The notes under the pieces are model-generated. The model was not told the DNA's origin. It did no database searches and saw only the letters and a list, made by a program, of their open reading frames with translations. DNA of 16,909 bases from Fimbriimonadales bacterium (GTDB lineage Bacteria; Armatimonadota; Fimbriimonadia; Fimbriimonadales; GBS-DC): NCBI GenBank assembly GCA_026416655.1, contig JAOAES010000246.1, positions 1-16,909 of the forward strand, in the 5' to 3' direction. A program made the translations under genes and the position numbers. This document shows positions 1-7,083 of the stretch, in pieces. How positions within the stretch are numbered: the first letter of the stretch is position 1; each line of letters starts with the position of its first letter.

Positions 1-170
1 TGATGACCAATCTCGCGCCGCTGTTCGGAGCCAAGATTGGCGAAGCATATATCACGGCGTCTACCAACTACTTCGAGGTCGTGCTGAAACACAGTGTGGT
101 GGTGTTCGTGCCGATGTTCATCGGGTTCGGGAAACGCTCTGAAGCCCCGATTCGGTATCCTTATCCATGA
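1..170 (+). CDS. C-terminal end of a probable membrane transporter (partial)
   Basis: The frame starting at base 3 is open from the left edge to a TGA at 168-170. It encodes about 55 residues ending in PIRYPYP. A hydrophobic stretch (VVLKHSVVVFVPMFIGFG) looks like the last transmembrane helix of a multi-pass protein and is followed by a short basic tail (GKRSEAPIR). The stop overlaps the rarA start as ATGA, which suggests a real gene translationally coupled to rarA. The composition fits the last helix of an MFS-like transporter, but too little is visible to name a family. The gene starts outside the window; the ATG at base 3 is probably internal. Confidence 0.55.
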   Translation, partial: MTNLAPLFGAKIGEAYITASTNYFEVVLKHSVVVFVPMFIGFGKRSEAPIRYPYP

Positions 171-1471
171 TGCAATCCAGTTTATTTGGCGCAAACGCTG
201 CCTCGAGTGCGCATCTGCCGTTGGCGACGCGCATGCGCCCGCGTATGCTGGAAGAGTATGTTGGGCAGCAGCACCTGTTGGGGGAGGGCATGCCCTTGCG
301 CCGGGCGATTGAGCAGGGGACGCTCGGCTCTGTGATTCTGTGGGCGCCGCCCGGCTGTGGGAAGACCAGCCTCGCTTATCTGATTGCGCACTACACGAAC
401 GCCTACGTGGAGTCGCACAGCGCGGTCGCCATTGGCGTCGCGGAAATCCGCAAGGTCGCCGAGCGCGCTCGTCAGCGACTGCAAGCCACTGGGCAGCCGA
501 CGCTGCTTTTGCTGGACGAAATCCACCACTTCACGCGCACCCAGCAGGACTCGTTGCTGGGCTACTTAGAGGACGGCACATTTACCCTTGTGGGCGCGAC
601 CACCGAAAACCCGTTTCTGATACTGAGCAACGCGCTCCTCTCGAGGGCGCGCGTGCTGACCCTGCAGCCTCTCACGGATGACGAGATACGCCTGCTCATC
701 GAGCGTGCCCTCAGTGATGCCGAGCGCGGACTGGGCGGGCGGGGACTGCGCATCGAACCCGACGCGCTGCAGCATTTAATCCGGTGCGCGAATGGGGACG
801 CGCGCCTCGCGCTGAACGTGCTGGAGACCGCCGCCTTGCAAACCCCCGACGGGGGCGTAATTGCCCTGCCACTCATCGAGCAACTGCTCCAGAAGCCGAT
901 GCTGCGCTACGACCAGCAAGGGGACTATCACTACGACACGATTTCGGCGTTCATCAAGTCGGTGCGGGGCAGCGACCCCGACGCGGCGTTGCACTATCTG
1001 GCGCGGATGCTGGTTGCAGGCGAAGACCCGCGTTTCATCGTGCGTCGCCTACTGATTTTAGCGAGTGAGGATATCGGCAACGCGAACCCGACGGCGCTGG
1101 TGCTGACAGCGGCGGGTGCGCAGGCAGTGGAACGTGTCGGCATGCCCGAAGCGCAGATTATCTTGGGACACCTGACCACTTACCTCGCCTGCTCCCCCAA
1201 AAGCAACGCAAGCTATTTAGCCATCAAGCGGGCGTTGGACGATGTGCGCACGAAGCCGCTCACCCCAATCCCGATGCATCTGCGTAACGCCCCGCACTCT
1301 GGCATGCGGGAGCTGGGCTATGCCGAGGGCTACAAATACCCCCACGACGACCCGCGCGGCTGGGTGGAGCAGCAGTATCTGCCTGAAGGCGACTGGAGCG
1401 TACCATACTATCAGCCCACCCCCCACGGTGCAGAGGCAAAGATTCGAATTCGAGGGCGCGAGGCGGAATGA
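167..1471 (+). CDS. rarA: Replication-associated recombination protein A (RarA/MgsA), AAA+ ATPase
   Basis: The product is 434 residues, the usual length for RarA/MgsA, a clamp-loader-like AAA+ ATPase acting with SSB at stalled replication forks (WRNIP1/Mgs1 in eukaryotes). Visible features are an N-terminal substrate-entry segment (PLATRMRPRMLEEYVGQ, about 18-34), Walker A APPGCGKT (60-67), Walker B LLLLDEIHHF (113-122, D117/E118), the family signature TRTQQDSLLGYLEDG and the sensor region GATTENPF with an SRARV arginine. The C-terminal tetramerisation half includes RGSDPDAALHYLARM, ASEDIGNANP and YLACSPKSNASY. The start ATG at 167 overlaps the upstream stop (ATGA). It is immediately followed by a second ATG, so translation could begin one codon later. 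The gene converges on the HNH gene with a 33-bp gap. Confidence 0.95.
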   Translation: MMQSSLFGANAASSAHLPLATRMRPRMLEEYVGQQHLLGEGMPLRRAIEQGTLGSVILWAPPGCGKTSLAYLIAHYTNAYVESHSAVAIGVAEIRKVAERARQRLQATGQPTLLLLDEIHHFTRTQQDSLLGYLEDGTFTLVGATTENPFLILSNALLSRARVLTLQPLTDDEIRLLIERALSDAERGLGGRGLRIEPDALQHLIRCANGDARLALNVLETAALQTPDGGVIALPLIEQLLQKPMLRYDQQGDYHYDTISAFIKSVRGSDPDAALHYLARMLVAGEDPRFIVRRLLILASEDIGNANPTALVLTAAGAQAVERVGMPEAQIILGHLTTYLACSPKSNASYLAIKRALDDVRTKPLTPIPMHLRNAPHSGMRELGYAEGYKYPHDDPRGWVEQQYLPEGDWSVPYYQPTPHGAEAKIRIRGREAE

Positions 1472-1504
1472 CATCGCGCCGCGCGCCCAACACAGGATGA
1501 GGCG

Positions 1505-2038
1505 TCAATCCAGCTGCTCCGGTGTGAACCCGTCGTAGACGGGCAGGAAGTCGCGCCATGCCTCCCGCGAGATGGCTTTCGCATACTGTGTGAGGCTGAG
1601 GTACGGTACAAAGGTCGGACGGCGCGGCTTGCGCGCGAGCTTCATCCCCGCCTGGTTCGGCGTGCGGTCGCCCTTAATCAGGTTGCACCGACGGCAGCAC
1701 GCCACAAGGTTCTCCCAAGTGTCGCCCCCGCCCATACTGCGCGGCACCACATGGTCAACCGTCAAATCGCGCGACACATGCCCACAATACTGGCAGGTGT
1801 AGTTGTCACGTGCGAGAATGGCGCGACGGCTCACGCGCACCTGCGGCAGCGGACGCTTCACCAGATAGCGCAAGCGCACCACCGACGGCGCTTCGAAGCC
1901 CCCCGACACCGTGCGGATATAATGCCCGTTCGTCAGCACCACCTCCGCCTTCCCCGTGAGAATCATGTTCACGGCGCGGCGCATCGTGCAGATGTTCAAC
2001 GGCTCAAAGTTCTGGTTCAGAACAAGCACCTCAGCCAT
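1505..2038 (-). CDS. HNH endonuclease family protein
   Basis: The product is 177 residues from the chosen start and begins MAEVLVLNQNFEPLNI, the typical N-terminus of a widespread bacterial HNH family. The nuclease core has zinc-binding CQYC (C82, C85) and CRRC (C115, C118), the catalytic DH of DHVVPRSMGG (D95, H96), and N110 and N119 of the beta-beta-alpha metal fold. The frame stays open upstream to 2185. The start at 2038 is preferred because AAGGAGG lies 9 nt upstream and the family similarity starts there. Members are usually free-standing chromosomal genes of unknown role; DNA repair or nicking activity is plausible but unproven. The gene has its own promoter and an unusually long leader of about 180 nt with a terminator-like hairpin. 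Confidence 0.9.
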   Translation of the reverse strand: MAEVLVLNQNFEPLNICTMRRAVNMILTGKAEVVLTNGHYIRTVSGGFEAPSVVRLRYLVKRPLPQVRVSRRAILARDNYTCQYCGHVSRDLTVDHVVPRSMGGGDTWENLVACCRRCNLIKGDRTPNQAGMKLARKPRRPTFVPYLSLTQYAKAISREAWRDFLPVYDGFTPEQLD

Positions 2039-2047
2039 ACGGCGCAG

Positions 2048-2054
2048 CCTCCTT
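2048..2054 (-). promoter_or_regulatory. Ribosome binding site deciding the HNH start
   Basis: The minus strand reads AAGGAGG here, 9 nt before ATG at 2038. This strong Shine-Dalgarno match fixes the start 49 codons downstream of the longest open frame. Confidence 0.8.
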
Positions 2055-2072
2055 GTACCCCCTAATAAAACA

Positions 2073-2107
2073 GGGGAGCCATACGCACAGACCCGCGCAG
2101 GCTCCCC
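2073..2107 (-). terminator. Terminator-like hairpin in the HNH leader (possible attenuator)
   Basis: On the minus strand an 8-bp perfect stem (GGGGAGCC / GGCTCCCC) encloses 19 nt that can extend the helix with GCGC/GTGC. It is followed by TGTTTTATT, a T-rich tail of intrinsic-terminator type. It lies between the promoter at 2225-2254 and the HNH ribosome binding site, with no minus-strand gene upstream for it to terminate. It may attenuate HNH transcription or end a small RNA of about 150 nt. Function is inferred; the structure is read directly. Confidence 0.6.
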
Positions 2108-2224
2108 AGCTCGACACGCGCCCAACGACGCGGCAACGGTAGCGCCCGCGTGTGCCGAACCAGGAGCCAGTGCTCCAGCGCTCACTATCGAACCCGTTCA
2201 GTCCGTGCGTTAGCATCGTCCTAT

Positions 2225-2254
2225 ATTATAACCCATTTTGCGCTCTTAATTCAA
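2225..2254 (-). promoter_or_regulatory. Sigma-70-type promoter for the HNH leader
   Basis: The minus strand has TTGAAT (plus 2249-2254), an 18-bp spacer, then TATAAT (plus 2225-2230), preceded by GGT. This is the most complete -35/-10 promoter in the window. Confidence 0.65.
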
Positions 2255-2266
2255 GCGCCATGCAGG

Positions 2267-2272
2267 TATACT
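2267..2272 (+). promoter_or_regulatory. -10 element TATACT before the small membrane protein
   Basis: The sequence AGG-TATACT lies 23 nt before ATG at 2296, with AGGAGG at 2279-2284 between them. No convincing -35 box is visible. It matches the GG-TATAAT signature seen repeatedly in the window. Confidence 0.45.
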
Positions 2273-2295
2273 CGGTTCAGGAGGCAGAAGTTCCG

Positions 2296-2790
2296 ATGAA
2301 TGGAGCGCAGTTGCACCTGATGTTGAACCATCTACCTGTGATGGGCGCGCTGTTCACCCTGCTGCTGCTCAGCTGGGGACTGATTCGGCGTAGTACCGAG
2401 ATCCAGAAAGTCGCGCTGGTCGCCGTACTGCTTACGGGGCTGAGCAGTGTCCCTGTTTACCTTACTGGCGAACCGGCAGAGCATGTCGTCGAAGAGATGG
2501 CAGGTGTTGACAAAGCCGCCTTGGACGAGCACGAGTCGATGGGCAAGTTTGCCCTCTGGTGCGGCGTGGGGTTGGCGGTCGCGGCGGCGGTTGCGCTGGG
2601 CGTAGGGGCGCGCAACCCAAACGGATTGGTAGTAGGCGCGGCGGTGGTCTGGCTGGTGAACGCGCTGGTGTTCGGCGTGATGGGCTACACAGCGCATATA
2701 GGCGGACAGATTCGCCATCCCGAGATTAAGAGCGGCGCCGCCCCTCCTACTCAGGAGACTCAGGGAGAAACGCAGGAGGAGGGAGAGTAG
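2296..2790 (+). CDS. Small four-helix membrane protein (DUF2231-like)
   Basis: The product is 164 residues from the ATG at 2296, chosen because AGGAGG lies 11 nt upstream. The opening LHLMLNHLPVMG, with histidines H7 and H12, is characteristic of a family of small bacterial membrane proteins with conserved HxxxNHxP. Four predicted helices lie at about 13-30, 38-56, 87-105 and 112-130. The loop after helix 2 carries TGEPAEHVVEEM, and the tail is Gln/Glu-rich (PPTQETQGETQEEGE). The conserved histidines near the membrane suggest haem or metal binding, as in cytochrome b561-like four-helix proteins, but no function is established. It faces the HNH gene divergently and precedes the SDR gene by 57 bp, which contains a separate promoter-like site. 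Confidence 0.7.
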   Translation: MNGAQLHLMLNHLPVMGALFTLLLLSWGLIRRSTEIQKVALVAVLLTGLSSVPVYLTGEPAEHVVEEMAGVDKAALDEHESMGKFALWCGVGLAVAAAVALGVGARNPNGLVVGAAVVWLVNALVFGVMGYTAHIGGQIRHPEIKSGAAPPTQETQGETQEEGE

Positions 2791-2829
2791 GCGTTGAACC
2801 AAAAGGGCTTATGAGCAACTGCGGCTCGG

Positions 2830-2835
2830 TATAAT
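2830..2835 (+). promoter_or_regulatory. -10 element TATAAT just before the SDR gene
   Basis: A perfect TATAAT preceded by CGG lies 12 nt before ATG at 2848, so transcription would start about 5 nt before the start codon. There is no Shine-Dalgarno sequence, which suggests near-leaderless translation. Confidence 0.6.
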
Positions 2836-2847
2836 CCTGCGGACACA

Positions 2848-3570
2848 ATGGTCTCTTTCGACTTCACGGGCAAAATCGTACTGATTACAGGTGCGACGGG
2901 CGCGTTAGGGCGCGTGGTGGCTCGCCAGTTCCATCAGGCGGGGGCGACGCTTGCCCTGTGCGCCCGCGACGAACAGTTGCTCCACCAGCTTTTCGCTGAT
3001 CTCGCGCTCGATCCGCACCACCTGCTTATCGGCGGGGTCGACCTGCGCTCGCCTGACGATTGCGACCGCCTCGCGCGCGCCGTCGAAGACCGTTTCGGCA
3101 GGCTCGACGCGCTGGTGAACACGGTCGGCGGCTTCAGCGCGGGCCCTCCCGTCCACGAGACGCCCCTTGACGAGTGGGATAGCATGCTCGATATGAACCT
3201 GCGCACGGCGTTTTTAGTGTCGCGGGCGATTGCGCCGATTCTGATACGCACAGGCGGGGGCGCGATAGTCCATGTGTCTGGCAGGGCGGGGCTGGCAGGC
3301 TTCGGTGGCGGCGCAGGCTACTGTGCTGCGAAAGCGGGCGTGATTCGGCTCACCGAAGTTCTCTCGGCGGAGCTGAAAGAGTATGGGATTAATGTGAACT
3401 GTGTGTTGCCGGGCACGATTGATACGCCGTCCAATCGCGCCGCGCGTCCAGACGCCGATTTTAGTCGATGGGTGTCGCCGGAAGCGCTGGGCGAGGTGAT
3501 GATGTTCCTCTGCTCGCCTGCGGCGCGAGCGATTCACGGGGCGGCAATCCCCGTGTATGGGCTGGGTTAG
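2848..3570 (+). CDS. SDR family NAD(P)-dependent oxidoreductase
   Basis: The product is 240 residues, a classical short-chain dehydrogenase/reductase with a Rossmann fold. The cofactor loop TGATGALG is at 14-21, NTVGG at 91-95 replaces the usual NNAG, structural N117 is in DMNLRT, and the catalytic Ser-Tyr-Lys are S144 (VHVSG), Y158 and K162 (YCAAK). The PG motif LPGTIDTPSN follows, as is typical. The family resembles FabG-like reductases but the substrate cannot be read from sequence. The residue after strand beta-2 is arginine (LCARDE), as in many NADP-preferring members, so NADPH use is likely but inferred. It is probably transcribed from its own -10 site. Its TAG stop at 3568-3570 directly abuts the convergent miaB stop. 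Confidence 0.9.
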   Translation: MVSFDFTGKIVLITGATGALGRVVARQFHQAGATLALCARDEQLLHQLFADLALDPHHLLIGGVDLRSPDDCDRLARAVEDRFGRLDALVNTVGGFSAGPPVHETPLDEWDSMLDMNLRTAFLVSRAIAPILIRTGGGAIVHVSGRAGLAGFGGGAGYCAAKAGVIRLTEVLSAELKEYGINVNCVLPGTIDTPSNRAARPDADFSRWVSPEALGEVMMFLCSPAARAIHGAAIPVYGLG

Positions 3571-4905
3571 TTAAGCCTCCACGACGGTTCCGTAAAAGCC
3601 CCACAAGTGCGCTTCATCGGCGCGCACTTTCACGATGCGCCCAATCAGGTCGCGCGAGCCGACGAAGTGCATCATCTTGTTCTCGCGTGTGAAGCCCGCG
3701 AGCTTTGTGGGGTCTTTCTGGCTGGGACCCTCCACCAGTACTTCGAACACGCGCCCTACTTGCGCACTGTTAATCTCGCAAGTGATTCGGTTCTGCAGTT
3801 CGATGAGGCGTTGTAAGCGTTCCTGTTTCACGGCGCGAGGGATCTGGTTCTCCATCTCCGCGGCGGGCGTGCCAGGGCGCGGGCTATAGGCGAACATATA
3901 CGCGCCGTCGAAGCGGACGCGCTCCACCACCTTTAGCGTGTTCTCGAACTGCTCATCGGTCTCGCCGGGGAAGCCGACGATGATATCGGTCGTAATCGCG
4001 ATGTTGGGCACGCGCTCACGCAGTTTGCCCACGATTTCCTCGAACAGCCCCACCGTGTAGAGGCGTCGCATCGCCTTCAGTACTTCGTCGTCGCCCGACT
4101 GGAGCGGTAGATGCACATGCTCCATCACTTTGGGCAGTTCCGCGATGGCGTTAATCAGGTCGTCGCGGAAGTCGCGCGGGTAGGGCGAAGTGTAGCGGAT
4201 GCGTTCGATGCCCTCGATATCGTTGATGAGTTTGAGCAGTCGGGCGAACGGCACGCGTCCCTCCAGCAGGTTCTTGCCGTAGGAGTTGACTGTCTGCCCC
4301 AGGAGGGTGACCTCTTTTGTGCCACGCTCGGCGAGGCGTCGTATCTCTTCAAGGATATCGGCGGTAGGTCGGCTGCGTTCGCGCCCGCGCGTGGTGGGCA
4401 CGATGCAGAAGGTGCAGAACTTGTCGCAGCCGTACTGAATCGGCACAAAGGCTTTGAGCTTGGGCTGGCGGTCGACCTTGCGTTCGGGAATGTCGGTGAC
4501 AATTGCGCCTTTACGCTCTGGCAGTTCGAGGCGCATAGCGAGGCGGCGCTTCTGCATGACCTCTTCCACCAGTGCGCCTACCTGCGCGACATGCGCTGTG
4601 CCGATAATCATATCCACATGGGGGGCTTTCTGCCGAATTTCGTCCGCACGCAGCTGTGCCATGCAGCCGCACACGCCAATCACCATATGGGGCTTGCGTT
4701 GTTTGAGTTTGCGCAGGTTGCCCAGCGTGCTGAATACCTTATCCTCCGGTTTGCGACGTACCGAGCAGGTGTTGAGCAACACCACATCGGCGTCCTCTAC
4801 CGTCTCTGCAGGCTCATAGCCCCGCTCCTGCAGGTAGAGGCTCATCTGCTCGGAGTCTTCCTCATTCATCTGGCAGCCCCAGGTGAGAATCTTATAGCGC
4901 GGCAT
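3571..4905 (-). CDS. miaB: tRNA-2-methylthio-N6-dimethylallyladenosine synthase MiaB
   Basis: The product is 444 residues, normal for MiaB, the radical SAM methylthiotransferase that converts i6A37 to ms2i6A37 in tRNAs reading UNN codons. The N-terminal UPF0004 domain has the three cysteines holding the auxiliary 4Fe-4S cluster: C11 (TWGCQMN), C47 (NTCSVR) and C81 (VCGCMAQ, which also contains C79). The radical SAM motif CDKFCTFC has C160, C164 and C167. Typical segments follow: IVPTTRGRERSR, LLGQTVNSYG, HLPLQSGDDEVLKAMRR, TTDIIVGFPGETDEQFE. A C-terminal TRAM domain for tRNA binding occupies about 375-444. A TATAAT box lies 18 nt upstream of the start. Stop codons of miaB and the SDR gene touch with no intergenic base. 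Confidence 0.97.
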   Translation of the reverse strand: MPRYKILTWGCQMNEEDSEQMSLYLQERGYEPAETVEDADVVLLNTCSVRRKPEDKVFSTLGNLRKLKQRKPHMVIGVCGCMAQLRADEIRQKAPHVDMIIGTAHVAQVGALVEEVMQKRRLAMRLELPERKGAIVTDIPERKVDRQPKLKAFVPIQYGCDKFCTFCIVPTTRGRERSRPTADILEEIRRLAERGTKEVTLLGQTVNSYGKNLLEGRVPFARLLKLINDIEGIERIRYTSPYPRDFRDDLINAIAELPKVMEHVHLPLQSGDDEVLKAMRRLYTVGLFEEIVGKLRERVPNIAITTDIIVGFPGETDEQFENTLKVVERVRFDGAYMFAYSPRPGTPAAEMENQIPRAVKQERLQRLIELQNRITCEINSAQVGRVFEVLVEGPSQKDPTKLAGFTRENKMMHFVGSRDLIGRIVKVRADEAHLWGFYGTVVEA

Positions 4906-4923
4906 AATGCATCCCTGATGGGG

Positions 4924-4929
4924 ATTATA
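4924..4929 (-). promoter_or_regulatory. -10 element TATAAT for miaB
   Basis: The minus strand reads GGG-TATAAT, 18 nt before ATG at 4905. A weak AGGG is the only ribosome-binding candidate, and no -35 match is evident. Confidence 0.55.
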
Positions 4930-5004
4930 CCCGACCTATTCGTGGCGGACGCGCCCTGCGAATTCGCGAACGATTTCACCTGCGAAGCGCTCTGAGCGTC
5001 TCAA

Positions 5005-5037
5005 ATCCAGGCGTCCATAAAGCCGCCCGACCTGGAT
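5005..5037. promoter_or_regulatory. Hairpin in the miaB / transporter intergenic region
   Basis: ATCCAGG (5005-5011) and CCTGGAT (5031-5037) form a 7-bp perfect inverted repeat, with possible inner pairing GCG/CGC. It lies between divergent miaB and the transporter gene. There is no clear T-tract, so it is more likely a leader structure or protein-binding site than a terminator. The rest of 4906-5108 shows only the miaB -10 and the transporter ribosome site GGGAGGT (5098-5104). Confidence 0.35.
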
Positions 5038-5108
5038 GAGCCATTTTAGCAGGAAATTGCCATCGCGCCTCGAAATCTGCCCTATCGCGTTGAGACAGGG
5101 AGGTATCT

Positions 5109-6962
5109 ATGGCACAAAACGGCAACGGAGGACGCGAGCATTGGGGTACACGGATAGGCTTGGTGCTGGCGATGGCAGGCAACGCCATCGGCATCGGCAA
5201 CTTCCTGCGATTTCCCGGTCAGGCTGCAGCGAATGGGGGCGGGGCATTCTTAATCCCTTACTTCATCGCGCTGATTTTTATGGCGATCCCGCTCATGTGG
5301 CTGGAGTGGGCACAGGGACGCTATGGCGGCGTGCGCGGGCACGGCACAACGCCCGGCATGTTCCAGCTCATGTGGAACCACCGTATCAGCAAGTACCTTG
5401 GCGTGTTGGGAATCTTCATCCCTCTGGTTATCCTGATTTACTACTCTTACCTTGCCAGCTGGACGATTGGTTATAGCATCTATATGGTCACGAACCAGTT
5501 GCCCAAGGTACAAGAGCAAGGGATTACGAAGGAGGATCTGTCAGCTCTTGCGCGGGGCGAGTTCCCTGAAAAAGTGCTGGCAGGGCTGCCCATCCAGCGC
5601 AACGATGTCGAGGCGTTTGTGGAGCAAGGTTTCTCCAGCCCTGCTATGACTCAATTTCTCGAAGGGATTGGGGTCAAGTCGGCGCAAATCCCTCAGTTAT
5701 CTCGTGAAGAGCGACTTGAAAAGCTCGAAGCGGCGATTATCAAGGAGAAAATCGTCAAGCCCTTCGACGAGGCGCGTAAACGCTATGCGGGTGGGATCAC
5801 CGCTGAGGGTCAGCCCGCAGGCGCAATTTTACAGACGCCTGCGTTTACCTACATCGTGTTTATCGGGGTGTTCCTGTTCAGCCTTTGGGTGCTGGCGCGG
5901 GGCGTTTCAGGCGGTATCGAGCTGCTCGCTAAAATCGGTATGCCTTTGCTGTTTGTGCTGGCGGTGATTATGGTGATTCGCGTGCTGACGCTGGGACACC
6001 CGGTGTCCGAGTCGCTGGGTCCCCTGAACGGTCTGGCGTTCCTGTGGGAGCCGAAGTGGTACATCGAGCGCGACGGCAAAGAGGTGTTCGTACTGCAGGA
6101 TCCGAAAGTGTGGTTAGCCGCCGTGGGGCAGGTGTTCTTCACACTGAGTCTGGGCATGGGCGCGATACAGTGCTACGCTTCCTACCTGCGCGAGAAGGAC
6201 GATGTCGCGCTGACAGGGCTGTCGACCACCTCTGCCAACGAGTTCGCGGAGGTCGTTCTGGGCGGTTCGATCGCGATTCCTGCGGCGGTGACCTTCTTCG
6301 GCATCGCGGCGACGCAGATTATCGCGTCGCAAGGAACGTTCTATCTGGGTTTCGCCTCGCTGCCGCCTGTGTTCGAATTTATGCCACTGGGTCAAGTGCT
6401 GGGCGCGCTGTGGTTCTTCCTGCTGTTCATCGCGGCGATTACCTCGGTGATGGCACTGGCGCAGCCGTTTATCGCGTTTCTGGAAGACGAGTACGGCTTT
6501 TCACGCGGTAGAGCCGTTGCCACGCTGGCGGCGGTTTGGCTGCCCAGCACGCACCTGTGCATCTTCCTCAACGGTTCGCTCGATGTGATGGACTTCTGGG
6601 CAGGAACCTTCTTCCCACCGCTCTTTGCGTTGCTGGAAATCATCCTGCTGATGTGGATATTCGGCGGCGAGAAAATCTGGGCGGAACTGATGCAGGGCGC
6701 GCAGATTCGCCCGTGGCGTTTCTTCTACTTCAGCGCGAAATACATCGCGCCGATTATCCTGCTGTTCGTGTTGGGCTTCTGGACATGGCTTAATGTGATT
6801 GAGCCGATTCTTCAGGGAACCGCGTTGCAGCAGGGCGTTGAAGGGCAAGGTGTTGGCTGGACCGTATGGGTCACACGCTTCTACCTGATCGCGCTGTTCA
6901 TCGGGTTGGCTCTGATGGTGCGTATTGCATTCAAGCGCAAGTTCAAGGAGGCAGCGACATGA
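5109..6962 (+). CDS. LeuT-like sodium:amino-acid symporter (NSS/SLC6 family)
   Basis: The product is 617 residues. It closely matches the Aquifex LeuT pattern from the start: REHWGTRIGLVLAMAGNA, then GNFLRFP (30-36), NGGGAF and GHGTTP, with 12 helices expected. Sodium and substrate residues of LeuT are recognisable: N27 as N31, T254/S256 as T345/S347, N286 as N377, S355 as S446, Y108 as Y112, F253 as F344. Three pocket positions differ: V104 becomes I108, F259 becomes M350, I359 becomes L450. The second extracellular loop (about 131-244) is about 70 residues longer than in LeuT, charged and helix-prone, which explains the extra length. GGGAGGT precedes the start. It probably imports a neutral amino acid with Na+. 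Its stop overlaps the next small gene. Confidence 0.93.
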   Translation: MAQNGNGGREHWGTRIGLVLAMAGNAIGIGNFLRFPGQAAANGGGAFLIPYFIALIFMAIPLMWLEWAQGRYGGVRGHGTTPGMFQLMWNHRISKYLGVLGIFIPLVILIYYSYLASWTIGYSIYMVTNQLPKVQEQGITKEDLSALARGEFPEKVLAGLPIQRNDVEAFVEQGFSSPAMTQFLEGIGVKSAQIPQLSREERLEKLEAAIIKEKIVKPFDEARKRYAGGITAEGQPAGAILQTPAFTYIVFIGVFLFSLWVLARGVSGGIELLAKIGMPLLFVLAVIMVIRVLTLGHPVSESLGPLNGLAFLWEPKWYIERDGKEVFVLQDPKVWLAAVGQVFFTLSLGMGAIQCYASYLREKDDVALTGLSTTSANEFAEVVLGGSIAIPAAVTFFGIAATQIIASQGTFYLGFASLPPVFEFMPLGQVLGALWFFLLFIAAITSVMALAQPFIAFLEDEYGFSRGRAVATLAAVWLPSTHLCIFLNGSLDVMDFWAGTFFPPLFALLEIILLMWIFGGEKIWAELMQGAQIRPWRFFYFSAKYIAPIILLFVLGFWTWLNVIEPILQGTALQQGVEGQGVGWTVWVTRFYLIALFIGLALMVRIAFKRKFKEAAT

Positions 6963-7072
6963 GTCTGAGCGGCTGGATTTTTATGCTGACTGCCTGGCTG
7001 TTCGTCGGCGGGCTTTTTATCTACTGCTTCGCGCGGATCCTGTTCGGCGGGAACAATCAGGCGACGCAGTAG
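6959..7072 (+). CDS. 37-residue single-helix peptide, probable small subunit of the symporter
   Basis: ATG at 6959 overlaps the symporter stop as ATGA, with AAGGAGG 7 nt upstream, so expression is almost certainly coupled. The peptide has a short N-terminus (MSLSGW), one hydrophobic helix (about 6-29) and a polar tail (GGNNQATQ). Known parallel: Corynebacterium MetP, an NSS methionine/alanine importer, needs a tiny membrane partner, MetS, encoded directly after it, and many NSS genes have such MetS-type subunits. The assignment here is by position, length and topology; sequence identity to MetS cannot be judged by eye. It likely associates with the symporter in the membrane for stability or activity. 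Confidence 0.75.
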   Translation: MSLSGWIFMLTAWLFVGGLFIYCFARILFGGNNQATQ

Positions 7073-7074
7073 GG

Positions 7075-7080
7075 TATAAT
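7075..7080 (+). promoter_or_regulatory. -10 element TATAAT upstream of the repeat array and rpmA
   Basis: GGG-TATAAT begins 2 nt after the small-subunit stop. No -35 match is visible. It is the only promoter-like site before rpmA, which would give that gene a leader of about 270 nt made largely of tandem hairpins. Confidence 0.5.
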
Positions 7081-7083
7081 CAC

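Larger units (their letters stand above)
2039..2218 (-). promoter_or_regulatory. Long structured 5' leader of the HNH gene
   Basis: The predicted start near 2218 leaves about 180 nt before ATG at 2038, unlike the 5-25 nt leaders elsewhere in this window. On the minus strand it holds a hairpin GGAGC-ACTG-GCTCC (plus coordinates 2163-2176), a 7-bp pairing ACACGCG/CGCGTGT further on, and the terminator-like hairpin at 2073-2107. The arm GGCTCC of the first hairpin (2163-2168) is complementary to GGAGCC in the 5' arm of the terminator (2100-2105), so the two could be mutually exclusive. I do not recognise a known riboswitch class. Confidence 0.45.

Noticed and set aside
2039..2185. 49-codon N-terminal extension of the HNH protein
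   Set aside because: It covers the terminator-like hairpin and leader, has no ribosome site, and family similarity starts at the ATG at 2038 with AAGGAGG.
4111..4995. 294-codon open frame opposite miaB
   Set aside because: It is an antisense shadow of a clear miaB gene in GC-rich DNA, with no family features and no ribosome site.
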